This document shows, piece after piece, positions 25,662 to 33,607 of a stretch of DNA of 64,000 bases. The stretch is from Nitrospinaceae bacterium (lineage in GTDB: Bacteria; Nitrospinota; Nitrospinia; Nitrospinales; VA-1), in NCBI GenBank assembly GCA_021604505.1, contig BQJC01000001.1, positions 372,001-436,000 on the forward strand, read 5' to 3'. A program made the translations under genes and the position numbers. The notes under the pieces are model-generated. The model did not search any database. It was not told the origin of the DNA and saw only the letters and a program-made list of their open reading frames with translations. Numbering within the stretch: the first letter of the stretch is position 1; each line of letters starts with the position of its first letter.

Positions 25662-27089
25662 ATGTTAGCGGTACTGGAAAAGCTACTAAATCATAAGAGT
25701 CTGACCAATTTCGTTGTGCCCGTGTTTTTTTCGGTGGTCATTGGGCAGGCTCTATTATCGTCTGACCCCAACTATTTTTCGTTGTTTCTGGCCGTATTTG
25801 CGTCCTTTGCCGTCCTTCCTTTACTAAACAAACCCTTTGCATTGCTTCAAATCCTGATCGTGATCATTCCATTTTCATACATGGAAATATTGCAAACGCA
25901 AATCATGAAAGTCCCAGGACTGAAGGTGATCAACATTTTATTCGTATTAACTTTTGTTGCATTTTTCCTGAAAAATGTTCGCACCAACATCGCTTTCGCT
26001 GAAAAGGTTTTTATTGTTGGAACACTTTCCCTGCTTTTTATTGCGGTCTATCGGGCGGTACCGCAGATTCCATTGTTCAATTTCGAGATGGATGAGAATC
26101 TGAATAAGCTCAGGTTTTTTCAATCCTTCTTTTTAAAGCCGGTGGTGTTTTTCGCACCTTGTATTTTTATAGCCTTGTATGTATCGGATTTAAACAAGGT
26201 CGAATTGGTGCTAAAAACGTTGGTGTTTTCTATCATTGCCTTGTCCGTATTTTTATTGGGAGTTTACTTGTTTTTCACGCCCGATAAGACGGATTTTGAG
26301 AATATAAGGCAAAGTTTTTCCGCTGTAATAAATTTGCACGGGAATAATATAGCGACAATATATATAACGATTTTCCCTTTGTTAATCAGTTATTACTTTA
26401 TTAAGAAGAACGCGCTTTCCATTGTGGGTATCGTGTTGGCGGTCATCACCATCGGACTTCTATACTCCAGAACGGCCTACTTACTGCTTCTCATTTCCGT
26501 GTTCATATATTTATTCATATCTAAAAAATTCAAACTAGCGCCAATTATTTTTGTCGGTTTATTTATAGGTGTCATGTTTTTGCCGAGCTCCATTTCGCAG
26601 AGGGCCACTACAGGGTTGGAGTCGAAGGATGTTTATAGTATCAGCGCAGGGAGAGTGGAGGGTATTTGGACGCCCTTGGTCGAAGAGGTGCTGAGATCCC
26701 CTAAGAAACTGATTTTTGGAAGCGGCCTAAAAGCCATATTTTTCTCAGAATCCTATGAGAAGGGACAAATCTACCGCACGGGGCATGCGCACAATTTGTA
26801 TCTAAATACAATTTTGGACATGGGGTTAGTAGGATTGGTCTTCTTCATGTTGTTTGTAGTTTACTTATTAAGAGCACTATTCAAAGCGGTTAAAAAAAGT
26901 TCATTCGAGGAGGCCCAAAAGGAAATTATATTTGGAGTCATTGTGGCGATCCTTAGTTTTTTAATAGCGGGATTTACGGGAAGATTGTCCTATCCCGCGA
27001 TTTCGAACTATCCCTTATGGATCATTATGGCCATTGGAGCGGCACTATTAAAAATTCAAGCAAAAAAGGACAAATTAGGAATTGAATAG
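25662..27089 (+). CDS. O-antigen ligase/polymerase-like (Wzy_C family) membrane protein
   Basis: Polytopic protein of 475 residues with about 11-12 spans, AT-rich and hydrophobic. The large outside loop contains GHAHNLYLNTILDMGLVGL, the family signature of WaaL/Wzy_C proteins with the conserved His and a nearby Arg (YSRTAYLLL). Such enzymes join lipid-linked polysaccharide to lipid A core, or polymerise repeat units, at the periplasmic face. It is the first gene of a three-gene operon with two GT4 glycosyltransferases, the next gene starting inside its last 8 bases. Ligase and polymerase cannot be told apart from sequence alone. Confidence 0.85.
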   Translation: MLAVLEKLLNHKSLTNFVVPVFFSVVIGQALLSSDPNYFSLFLAVFASFAVLPLLNKPFALLQILIVIIPFSYMEILQTQIMKVPGLKVINILFVLTFVAFFLKNVRTNIAFAEKVFIVGTLSLLFIAVYRAVPQIPLFNFEMDENLNKLRFFQSFFLKPVVFFAPCIFIALYVSDLNKVELVLKTLVFSIIALSVFLLGVYLFFTPDKTDFENIRQSFSAVINLHGNNIATIYITIFPLLISYYFIKKNALSIVGIVLAVITIGLLYSRTAYLLLLISVFIYLFISKKFKLAPIIFVGLFIGVMFLPSSISQRATTGLESKDVYSISAGRVEGIWTPLVEEVLRSPKKLIFGSGLKAIFFSESYEKGQIYRTGHAHNLYLNTILDMGLVGLVFFMLFVVYLLRALFKAVKKSSFEEAQKEIIFGVIVAILSFLIAGFTGRLSYPAISNYPLWIIMAIGAALLKIQAKKDKLGIE

Positions 27090-28191
27090 ATCAATATGCT
27101 TTGTTTCACTGAATGCCTATCATTTGTTAGCAGAAACTCAATTGAGCTTTATTGGAGGCGCGGAGCTGCAACAGGTATTAATTGGAAGGGAACTGGCGAA
27201 TCGCGGTTATTCGGTCTCATTCATCACTTTGGACCATGGGCAAGGTCCGGTAACAAAAGTTGGCAACTTAGAGGTCATTGCAACTTATAAGCCATCCGAT
27301 GGAATTCCAGTTATCCGATTTTTTTTTCCACGATTATTAAAAATCTGGCAGGCGCTTAATAAATCAAAAGCGGATATATACTATGTCCGTTGCGCCGGTT
27401 TTATTTTAGCTGTTGTGGTTGCCTGGGCCCGGCTGAAAAATAAAAAAGTGATTTATTGCGGTGCGAATGATCCGGATTTTAAACCCAAAGAACTGGAGCT
27501 GAAATATCACCGCGATAAGGTAATGTTTTTCTGGGGCTTGAAAAGGTGTTCGGCAATTGTTGTGCAAAATCTGCATCAAAAAGAAACGCTCCAGAAAAAT
27601 TTCATGAGAGATTCCGTCATCATTCACAATGGGATGGAAAAAAAAGCGGAGATACCAAAGGGCAAAGAGACGATTCTGTGGGTCGCCAATATCAAACCGG
27701 CCAAAGCTCCCGAGATTTTTATAGATTTGGCCATGCAGATGCCCAATGAAAAATTTGTCATGATTGGCGGCAAAGTCGATGGCCATGAAGATCTTTATGA
27801 ATTCGTCAGCACGGAGTCGGCGAAACTGCCCAATTTGGATTTCAAAGGTTTTCAGCCCCTCGAGAAAACAGAGCAGGAATTCCGCCGAGCGAAGTTGCAT
27901 GTCAATACCTCATTGCACGAAGGGTTCCCGAATTCTTTTTTGCAGGCCTGGCGGCAAGGCATTCCCGTGATATCGTTTCTGGACCCGGATCAGCTGATCG
28001 CCAGAAACTCCCTGGGGCGAGTGGCCAGGGATAAAAACGAAATGCTTGAGATGTTGAAAACCATTGCGAACCATGAAGAAAAAATTAACTCGAATTCCAT
28101 AAAAAAGTTTTTTGATGAAAATTTAACCATTGAGAAGCAAGTTGACAAATATGAGGAATTGTTTGAGTCACTAATGAATTTCGATGGTTAG
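27082..28191 (+). CDS. Family 4 glycosyltransferase
   Basis: GT-B fold retaining glycosyltransferase of 369 residues. The N-terminus (SICFVSLNAYHLL, then GGAELQQVLIGRELANRGYSV) matches the GT4 acceptor-binding domain with its glycine-rich loop. The donor domain has VNTSLHEGFPNSFLQAWRQG, the EGFP-type E-x7-E region that contacts the nucleotide sugar. It starts with TTG, because the GT4 N-terminus begins there and AGGA lies just upstream. It overlaps the O-antigen ligase gene by 8 bases and is itself overlapped by 8 bases by the next gene, so all three are translationally coupled. It probably builds the surface glycan handled by the ligase. Confidence 0.88.
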   Translation: MNRSICFVSLNAYHLLAETQLSFIGGAELQQVLIGRELANRGYSVSFITLDHGQGPVTKVGNLEVIATYKPSDGIPVIRFFFPRLLKIWQALNKSKADIYYVRCAGFILAVVVAWARLKNKKVIYCGANDPDFKPKELELKYHRDKVMFFWGLKRCSAIVVQNLHQKETLQKNFMRDSVIIHNGMEKKAEIPKGKETILWVANIKPAKAPEIFIDLAMQMPNEKFVMIGGKVDGHEDLYEFVSTESAKLPNLDFKGFQPLEKTEQEFRRAKLHVNTSLHEGFPNSFLQAWRQGIPVISFLDPDQLIARNSLGRVARDKNEMLEMLKTIANHEEKINSNSIKKFFDENLTIEKQVDKYEELFESLMNFDG

Positions 28192-29296
28192 GAAAAAACT
28201 GCTGTTAATCATACCCCAGCTCTCCCGCGGTGGCGCCGAACGCGTCATCACTTACATCGCATCTTTTTTAAGCCAGGAAAAGTACGAAATTTCCTTGATA
28301 TTGTATGAAAAAAAAGGCGGGTTCCTGGATCAACTTCCAAAGAACGTCCGAATTTTTGATTTTAAGAAACAGGCTCCCTGGGATTTTATCAAGTTAATTT
28401 GCTTGACCCGAAAGGTGGTGAAGGAGGCTGAACCGGATGTCGTTTTGAGCTTTTTGTTTTTTTCGAATATCATCACGGGGCTATCGGTTGTATTTCTAAA
28501 GAGAAAATTTAGATTGATTTTTTCTGAACGAAATTACCTGCCAGAATATTTGCGGAAAATTCGATTTGGATGGATAAAAAAATGGCTCACGATATTTTCT
28601 TATCGAAGAGCCGATCTGATAGTCCCAAATTCCAAAGTCAGCGGCGCGGCGTTGGAAAAGGTTTTCAATGTGCCTGCGGAGAAAATCAGAACGATTTATA
28701 ATCCGATCGATTTAGAAAGCGTGATAAGCCGGTCGCAAGAAGACGTCACGCATCCTTTCTTTGCGGGGGGCCATCAGGTGATCATCGGCGTTGGAAGATT
28801 GGAAGAGCAAAAAAGATTCGATAGATTATTAAGAGCATTTGCCGTTGTAAGGAAGAAAAATGAGAACGCGCGATTGGTTGTGCTGGGCGAAGGAAAGTTA
28901 CGGAATAAACTCTCCGAATGGGTTTCACAACAGAATTTGAACCCCTCGGTCGAGTTTGTGGGCTCTCAGGAAAACCCTTATGCGTGGATTTCCAAGGCAG
29001 AACTCTTTGTCTTGTCCTCCGATTTTGAAGGCTTTCCAAATGTTTTATTAGAAGCCATGGCTTGTGAAACGCCGGTCGTATCAACAGACTGCCTTTCAGG
29101 CCCCAGTGAAATAATCACCCACGGTGAAAACGGGATGTTGATACCGACGCAAAACGAATCGGCATTGGCAGAGGCGATCCATGAACTGTTGAACCAAAAA
29201 GAATTGCGGCACAAGTTTTCAAAAGAAGGGCGCAAAAGAGTCGAACAATTTAAGATGCAGGAAATCCTTCCTCAATATGAAGCTTTATTTCAATAA
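28184..29296 (+). CDS. Family 4 glycosyltransferase
   Basis: Second GT-B glycosyltransferase, 370 residues. The N-terminal loop reads IPQLSRGGAERVITYIASFL, typical of GT4 enzymes of the EpsD/PglJ kind. The donor domain contains GVGRLEEQKRFDRLLRAFA and LSSDFEGFPNVLLEAMACET, carrying the EGFPN motif and both catalytic-domain glutamates. It adds a sugar during lipid-linked glycan assembly in the cytoplasm. Its ATG lies 8 bases inside the preceding gene. It differs from its neighbour in having the full GRLEEQKRF donor phrase; the two are not recent duplicates. Confidence 0.9.
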   Translation: MVRKKLLLIIPQLSRGGAERVITYIASFLSQEKYEISLILYEKKGGFLDQLPKNVRIFDFKKQAPWDFIKLICLTRKVVKEAEPDVVLSFLFFSNIITGLSVVFLKRKFRLIFSERNYLPEYLRKIRFGWIKKWLTIFSYRRADLIVPNSKVSGAALEKVFNVPAEKIRTIYNPIDLESVISRSQEDVTHPFFAGGHQVIIGVGRLEEQKRFDRLLRAFAVVRKKNENARLVVLGEGKLRNKLSEWVSQQNLNPSVEFVGSQENPYAWISKAELFVLSSDFEGFPNVLLEAMACETPVVSTDCLSGPSEIITHGENGMLIPTQNESALAEAIHELLNQKELRHKFSKEGRKRVEQFKMQEILPQYEALFQ

Positions 29297-29313
29297 GAAC
29301 CCCCCCGGTCCCG

Positions 29314-30291
29314 ATGAAACCTCCTTTTCATCTTTCGCATCTCCTGATAGCCGCAGGCTGTTTAGGAATTTCAGGGTTTGCTCTGCTGTATTTTTTAATC
29401 AATGAAAAGGCCGAATGGATACCAAAGCAGGTCCTTGAATGGGTGCGGGCGCCGGAATTATTGGAAAAGCCAGCGGCCAAGCGCTGTTCCGAATGCCACA
29501 AGGATATCTACGAAGCCTGGAAAGAGAGCCGGCATTCTGTCTCATGGACCAGCGAAACCTATATCGAAGCGTCCGAAGATAGAACCAAAGAGAAATGCCT
29601 GGCCTGTCACATTCCGCAATCGGTTCAAGGTAAGAAACCGAGCCCCAGGCTCGATCGCAGGGAGGAAGGCATCTACTGCGTCTCTTGTCACTTTGTCGAC
29701 AATACGATGAACGGGCCCTACGGCCTGCTCGCGCCTCCGCATCCCACGCGCCGCAATCCGGATTACCGGCGTTCGAGTTTCTGCGGCTCCTGCCACGAAA
29801 AAACGTACAAGGAATGGCAGGCGGCCAAAGTTGAAGACACCTGCCAGGACTGCCACATGCCGGGAACCAAAGCCCGTCTGACGCAAAAATTCGGGTTGAA
29901 CCTGTTGCACAAAAAAAGGTGGGTGGGCGATCACCGGTTCATCCACGGAGAGATCACCGAGAAAGACATTCTTCTGGAGTCGGCGTTTCAGGGTAAATTT
30001 TTTACCCTCAGCCTGTTGAATAAAACCATTCCGCATGGAGTGCCCACGGCGGATAACGGCGACCCCAGACTCTATCTTTACATCACCTTTTTCAATCGGG
30101 CAGGAGAAGAAGTGGACAGTGCAAAAGAGATCATTGCCCCCCAGCAGGAAACGGCTCTTCCCTACGGCAAAAAAGTGGAGTACAGCTACCGGTTGTTCGA
30201 CCCGGTTTTAAGAGCGGAGGTGGAGTTGCAATATCAACCGGCCTGGACCAAGAAAAAAACCGACCTGTGGAAAATCTCAGTTGCCAATTAG
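29314..30291 (+). CDS. Membrane-anchored pentahaem cytochrome c
   Basis: Protein of 325 residues with one N-terminal membrane segment (about 10-28) and then five CXXCH haem-binding sites at 58-62, 95-99, 122-126, 157-161 and 177-181, within a cytochrome c554-like arrangement. The C-terminal 130 residues have no haem site and look like a beta-rich domain (HGVPTADNGDPRLYLYITFF). It should sit on the periplasmic face and pass electrons between quinol or soluble cytochromes and an acceptor. It follows the second GT4 gene after only 17 bases, yet functionally belongs to the redox genes downstream. Physiological partner unknown. Confidence 0.88.
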   Translation: MKPPFHLSHLLIAAGCLGISGFALLYFLINEKAEWIPKQVLEWVRAPELLEKPAAKRCSECHKDIYEAWKESRHSVSWTSETYIEASEDRTKEKCLACHIPQSVQGKKPSPRLDRREEGIYCVSCHFVDNTMNGPYGLLAPPHPTRRNPDYRRSSFCGSCHEKTYKEWQAAKVEDTCQDCHMPGTKARLTQKFGLNLLHKKRWVGDHRFIHGEITEKDILLESAFQGKFFTLSLLNKTIPHGVPTADNGDPRLYLYITFFNRAGEEVDSAKEIIAPQQETALPYGKKVEYSYRLFDPVLRAEVELQYQPAWTKKKTDLWKISVAN

Positions 30292-30412
30292 TTTAAACCT
30301 GTAAACAAAGGGGTATTGGCTGGACACTTATTTATTTGACCCGGTATTTATAAGTCATTTAAACTTTTAAAACTATTTTCCTGTTGCCCGGACTCATTCG
30401 AGGAGATGCCCC

Positions 30413-31264
30413 ATGAAACTGTCGAAGATTTTGTTGCCGCTGATGATGTTCACCGTTATAGCCATTCTTCCCGTTCAGGCCAAGGACATGATCATCAAGG
30501 AACCCCCGAAATCTTTGAACCAATACTATCCCCCCGAAAGCAAGGAACCCAAATGGATTCAGCAGATGCATAAGATGAGCACGCATTTCGGTGGAGTGTT
30601 TGTGAACCTCAAGGAAAAAGATTTCGAGAACGTCGACAAGCACGCCGACAAACTGGTCGAAGAATATAAGAAAACTTCAGAGATGGTGCCGGAATGGGAA
30701 GAATATTTCGATATTAAAGCCGCAGAAGCCTTTGCCGCCGCTGCTAAAACCCACGACATCGCTAAAGCCGGCAAAGCCTCCGGCGGGCTCGGTAAAACCT
30801 GCGGTAAATGCCACGCCGAACAAGAGGTTTCGGTATGGACAAAATTTCATTGGCCGAGTTTCCATAAAATCAAAGTCACCGACCCGATTGATGAGAAGGA
30901 AGTTGATTTCGGAAAATACATGAAAAGTGTTTCCTCTTCTTTCAAGGGGGTGACGGTCAATTTTGGTGAGGGTCAGTATGGACGCGCTGCTAAAGCTTTG
31001 AAAGTTTTTAAGTCCCGGTATATGGAATTAAAATCGACCTGTTCCAAATGCCACACCACCGATAACGTCAAACTTTTTTATGTGGGGAAAGACGCGGACA
31101 CCGCCTTTTCCGGCCTCGCAAAGGAATTGAACGCCGAAAAACCCGATCCCGGAAATTTCTGGAAGAACGTCGGACTACTGGGAAAAACCGGATGCAAGCA
31201 CTGCCATCTGGTTCACCGCACCTACTCCTTCATCAAGGAAGCGTGGGAGGAGGAGAAAAAATAA
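30413..31264 (+). CDS. Periplasmic trihaem cytochrome built from duplicated c'-like domains
   Basis: Protein of 283 residues with a signal peptide cleaved near LPVQA-KD. Two consecutive helical modules each end with CXXCH (130-134 TCGKCH; 210-214 TCSKCH), as in class II cytochrome c' where the haem site lies in the last helix. A third CXXCH (261-265 GCKHCH) is near the C-terminus. In the first module HFGGVFVNLKEKDFENVDKHA aligns with SFKGVTVNFGEGQYGRAAKA in the second, indicating internal duplication. c'-like proteins bind NO or transfer electrons. The ATG has GAGGAGATGCCCC upstream. It is close to the pentahaem gene and followed by a probable terminator. Confidence 0.85.
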   Translation: MKLSKILLPLMMFTVIAILPVQAKDMIIKEPPKSLNQYYPPESKEPKWIQQMHKMSTHFGGVFVNLKEKDFENVDKHADKLVEEYKKTSEMVPEWEEYFDIKAAEAFAAAAKTHDIAKAGKASGGLGKTCGKCHAEQEVSVWTKFHWPSFHKIKVTDPIDEKEVDFGKYMKSVSSSFKGVTVNFGEGQYGRAAKALKVFKSRYMELKSTCSKCHTTDNVKLFYVGKDADTAFSGLAKELNAEKPDPGNFWKNVGLLGKTGCKHCHLVHRTYSFIKEAWEEEKK

Positions 31265-31315
31265 CCGGAAAAATTCCAAAGAACTTCAGGATAAAATTGA
31301 TTTTCCTTGCTTTAC

Positions 31316-31349
31316 AAAGGGTTGGCAGATATTGGCGGCCCTTTTTTTT
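31316..31349 (+). terminator. Probable terminator after the trihaem cytochrome gene
   Basis: AAAGGG (31316-31321) plus two G-U pairs matches CCCTTT (31339-31344), with a loop of about 13 bases and eight consecutive T residues (31342-31349). The stem is short, so strength is uncertain. Confidence 0.5.
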
Positions 31350-31463
31350 GTGCTATTTTATGCCTGAAAATAGTAAAACTGTGTCTTTAAAGACGGCTCC
31401 CGTTTTTGTATGCTTTAAGGATAGAAAATAAAAATGGCTTGACTCATTTTAAGGACGAAACCC

Positions 31464-32096
31464 ATGAAAAAAATAATCAGTTTGGTTGTCCTCAGTTTTT
31501 TAATTTTGTCTGCGGCTCAGGTTTGCGCCAAAGAACTTCTGGTTGTCAGCGGTGAAACATCGAAAAATTCCAAACGATGGAAGGAAGAAGTTCTTCCAGA
31601 ATACCCCAATAGCGAAGTGGGGAAAAACCTTCCGGCAAAAATTGTTGCCGTTCAAGGTAGAGATTTCCCCGAATGGTTGGCGAAAGCGATGGAAGAGGGC
31701 CGCGTTGGCGAGATCATCGGCACCCCCACTTTTATTATCTGGGACGAAGAAAATAAAGCAGAACTGGGCCGGGTGGAAGGCTACACTCAGAAACCGCGAT
31801 TTTATTCGCAATTGAGCGAAGCGAAGGGCATGGTCGCTGAAGGAAAACATCCGGGGCGCCGGGAAGGGTCAGGCGGACATGAACGCGAAGAAGGTTCAGG
31901 CGGTGATCAGCGTAAGGAAGGTTCCAGCGGAGAACAACATCAGGGTGGGTCTGAAATGAGCCGGGACATCATGGACCACATGTATAAGACGCCCGAAGAA
32001 GCAAAACGCGCATCGGAAATGCTGGGGTTTGGGGGGGAAGTCCACACCCATGAATCTCCGCAGGGAACCATTTATATGCCCGGCCCCATGATGTGA
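31464..32096 (+). CDS. Exported thioredoxin-fold protein lacking active-site Cys, with repeat linker and Met/His-rich tail
   Basis: Protein of 210 residues with a signal peptide (ISLVVLSFLILSAAQVCA). Residues 22-130 follow the SoxS/thioredoxin-like pattern: the initial strand ELLVVSG, helix WKEEVLPEYP, then the cis-Pro strand IIGTPTFIIWDEENKAELGR and GRVEGY. Where a CXXC should stand the sequence is ETSKNS, so thiol chemistry is impossible. A Gly/Glu/His linker of about three imperfect 10-11-residue repeats (REGSGGHEREEGSGGDQRKE) follows. The C-terminal segment DHMYKTPEEAKRASEMLGFG ends in HTHES and YMPGPMM. It could bind metal or a redox partner. It lies between the cytochromes and MsrAB. 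No activity can be assigned. Confidence 0.7.
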   Translation: MKKIISLVVLSFLILSAAQVCAKELLVVSGETSKNSKRWKEEVLPEYPNSEVGKNLPAKIVAVQGRDFPEWLAKAMEEGRVGEIIGTPTFIIWDEENKAELGRVEGYTQKPRFYSQLSEAKGMVAEGKHPGRREGSGGHEREEGSGGDQRKEGSSGEQHQGGSEMSRDIMDHMYKTPEEAKRASEMLGFGGEVHTHESPQGTIYMPGPMM

Positions 32097-32424
32097 TTTT
32101 CTTCCATGACTGATGAAGATTGTCTTATTCAATCGTGGCTTCTAAAATGAGGGTTGCATGAGATAAAAATAATGCCAGGGCTGGCGCGAGCCATGTTGGA
32201 CCGGAACGGCCCGCCAGCCATTTCTCGTTTGTAAATCGAGAGGTTATCCCTTTGCCTGAAAAGGGCTTCAAACACCACGAATTGCTTCCCGCCCGTCCGG
32301 CCTTCCCCTCAAAATCATTTGTAAGTAAAATAGATGATCCACGACTGAGTAGCATGTTTATAATGTTGCACTTGAAATCATCCGGTAAAATGCCCAAAAG
32401 GATGATGTCCCAAGGAGGTCACAA
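32097..32424. other. Intergenic region with three consecutive stem-loops before msrAB
   Basis: No gene is supported in these 328 bases. On the + strand three inverted repeats follow one another: GGCTGGCG (32179-32186) with CGCCAGCC (32212-32219); TCTCG (32223-32227) with CGAGA (32237-32241); and CCCTTT (32248-32253) with AAAGGG (32260-32265). A TATAAT occurs at about 32360 without a convincing -35 box. An AAGGAGGT ribosome-binding site immediately precedes the msrAB ATG. The stem-loops may form a structured leader, a terminator complex without a T tract for the upstream gene, or a small RNA. Confidence 0.45.
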
Positions 32425-33558
32425 ATGAACAAGAAATTTTATGCATTTTTAACCGCAATCGGTCTACTGATACTTTCCCTCACCGGCCTTGGCGCTTCGC
32501 CGATGAAAGAAAGCTCGAACCTGGTCTCTAAAATAAATCCATCGGGGAAAATGCAGGTCGCCACCTTTGCCGGCGGATGCTTTTGGTGCATGGAACCCCC
32601 TTTTGAAAAATTACCAGGAGTCGGAAAAGTGATTTCGGGCTATACCGGGGGAACCACCAAAAACCCGACTTACGAGGAGGTGTCTTATCATTCCACAGGA
32701 CATGTGGAAGCGGTGCAAATCCATTTTGATTCGACACAGATTTCTTACAAGGATCTACTGGAAGTTTTCTGGAGAAATGTCGATCCCACCGACAGCGGCG
32801 GGCAGTTTGTCGACCGCGGAGATTCTTACCTGACCGCCATTTTTTATCATGGTGAAGAGCAGAAAAAGCAGGCGCAAGCTTCCAAAAAGAGCCTGGAAGA
32901 AAGCAAACGCTACGCGACTGAAATTGTGACCCCGATCATCGAGGCCGCGGAATTTTACGCCGCAGAAGATTATCATCAGGATTATTACAAGAAAAACCCG
33001 GTTCGCTATAAATACTATCGCTATCGCTCGGGCCGGGATCAATTCATAGATAAAGTTTGGGGAAATGAAAGGGAATACAAACTCATGAAAATATCTACGA
33101 AAAGCAACGAAGAAAAATTTTCGAAACCGAGCCAGGAAGAATTAAAAAAGCGGTTGACCCCACTTCAATATAAGGTCACACAGGAAGAGGGCACCGAGCG
33201 TCCCTTTGAAAATGAGTATTGGGACAATAAGGAAGCTGGAATTTACGTGGACATCGTTTCCGGAGAACCGCTATTCAGTTCGTTGGATAAATTCAAGTCC
33301 GGAACCGGCTGGCCCTCTTTTACCCGGCCCCTGGTCGAAAAAAATATGGTGACTAAAACCGATACCAGTTTCTTTATGAAAAGAACCGAAGTGAGATCGG
33401 CAGAAGCCGACTCCCATCTGGGCCATTTATTTGAGGACGGTCCTCAGCCCACGGGACTGAGATACTGCATCAATTCGGCGGCTTTAAGGTTTATCCCGGT
33501 GGAGAAGCTTAAGGAAGAAGGGTATGAGGAATACGTTTCCCTGTTTTCAAAGGCATGA
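32425..33558 (+). CDS. msrAB: Exported bifunctional methionine sulfoxide reductase MsrA-MsrB
   Basis: Fusion of 377 residues that reduces both S- and R-methionine sulfoxide in proteins. A signal peptide or anchor covers residues 1-24. MsrA begins with GGCFWC (C52 catalytic) and includes the [17 protein letters not shown] and [12 protein letters not shown] regions. MsrB follows from about residue 230, with SGTGWPSF and the catalytic RYCINS (C348). In the MsrB domain the structural zinc cysteines are missing: CGxPLF is SGEPLF, the zinc-free subtype. It would repair periplasmic or envelope proteins and needs a thiol donor, which fits redox proteins nearby. AAGGAGGTCACAA before the ATG is a near-perfect ribosome-binding site. 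Confidence 0.93.
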   Translation: MNKKFYAFLTAIGLLILSLTGLGASPMKESSNLVSKINPSGKMQVATFAGGCFWCMEPPFEKLPGVGKVISGYTGGTTKNPTYEEVSYHSTGHVEAVQIHFDSTQISYKDLLEVFWRNVDPTDSGGQFVDRGDSYLTAIFYHGEEQKKQAQASKKSLEESKRYATEIVTPIIEAAEFYAAEDYHQDYYKKNPVRYKYYRYRSGRDQFIDKVWGNEREYKLMKISTKSNEEKFSKPSQEELKKRLTPLQYKVTQEEGTERPFENEYWDNKEAGIYVDIVSGEPLFSSLDKFKSGTGWPSFTRPLVEKNMVTKTDTSFFMKRTEVRSAEADSHLGHLFEDGPQPTGLRYCINSAALRFIPVEKLKEEGYEEYVSLFSKA

Positions 33559-33607
33559 GAACCCATCAGGGTGTGACGGCCCTCAAAAATAAACCTTAGG
33601 ACAAATC

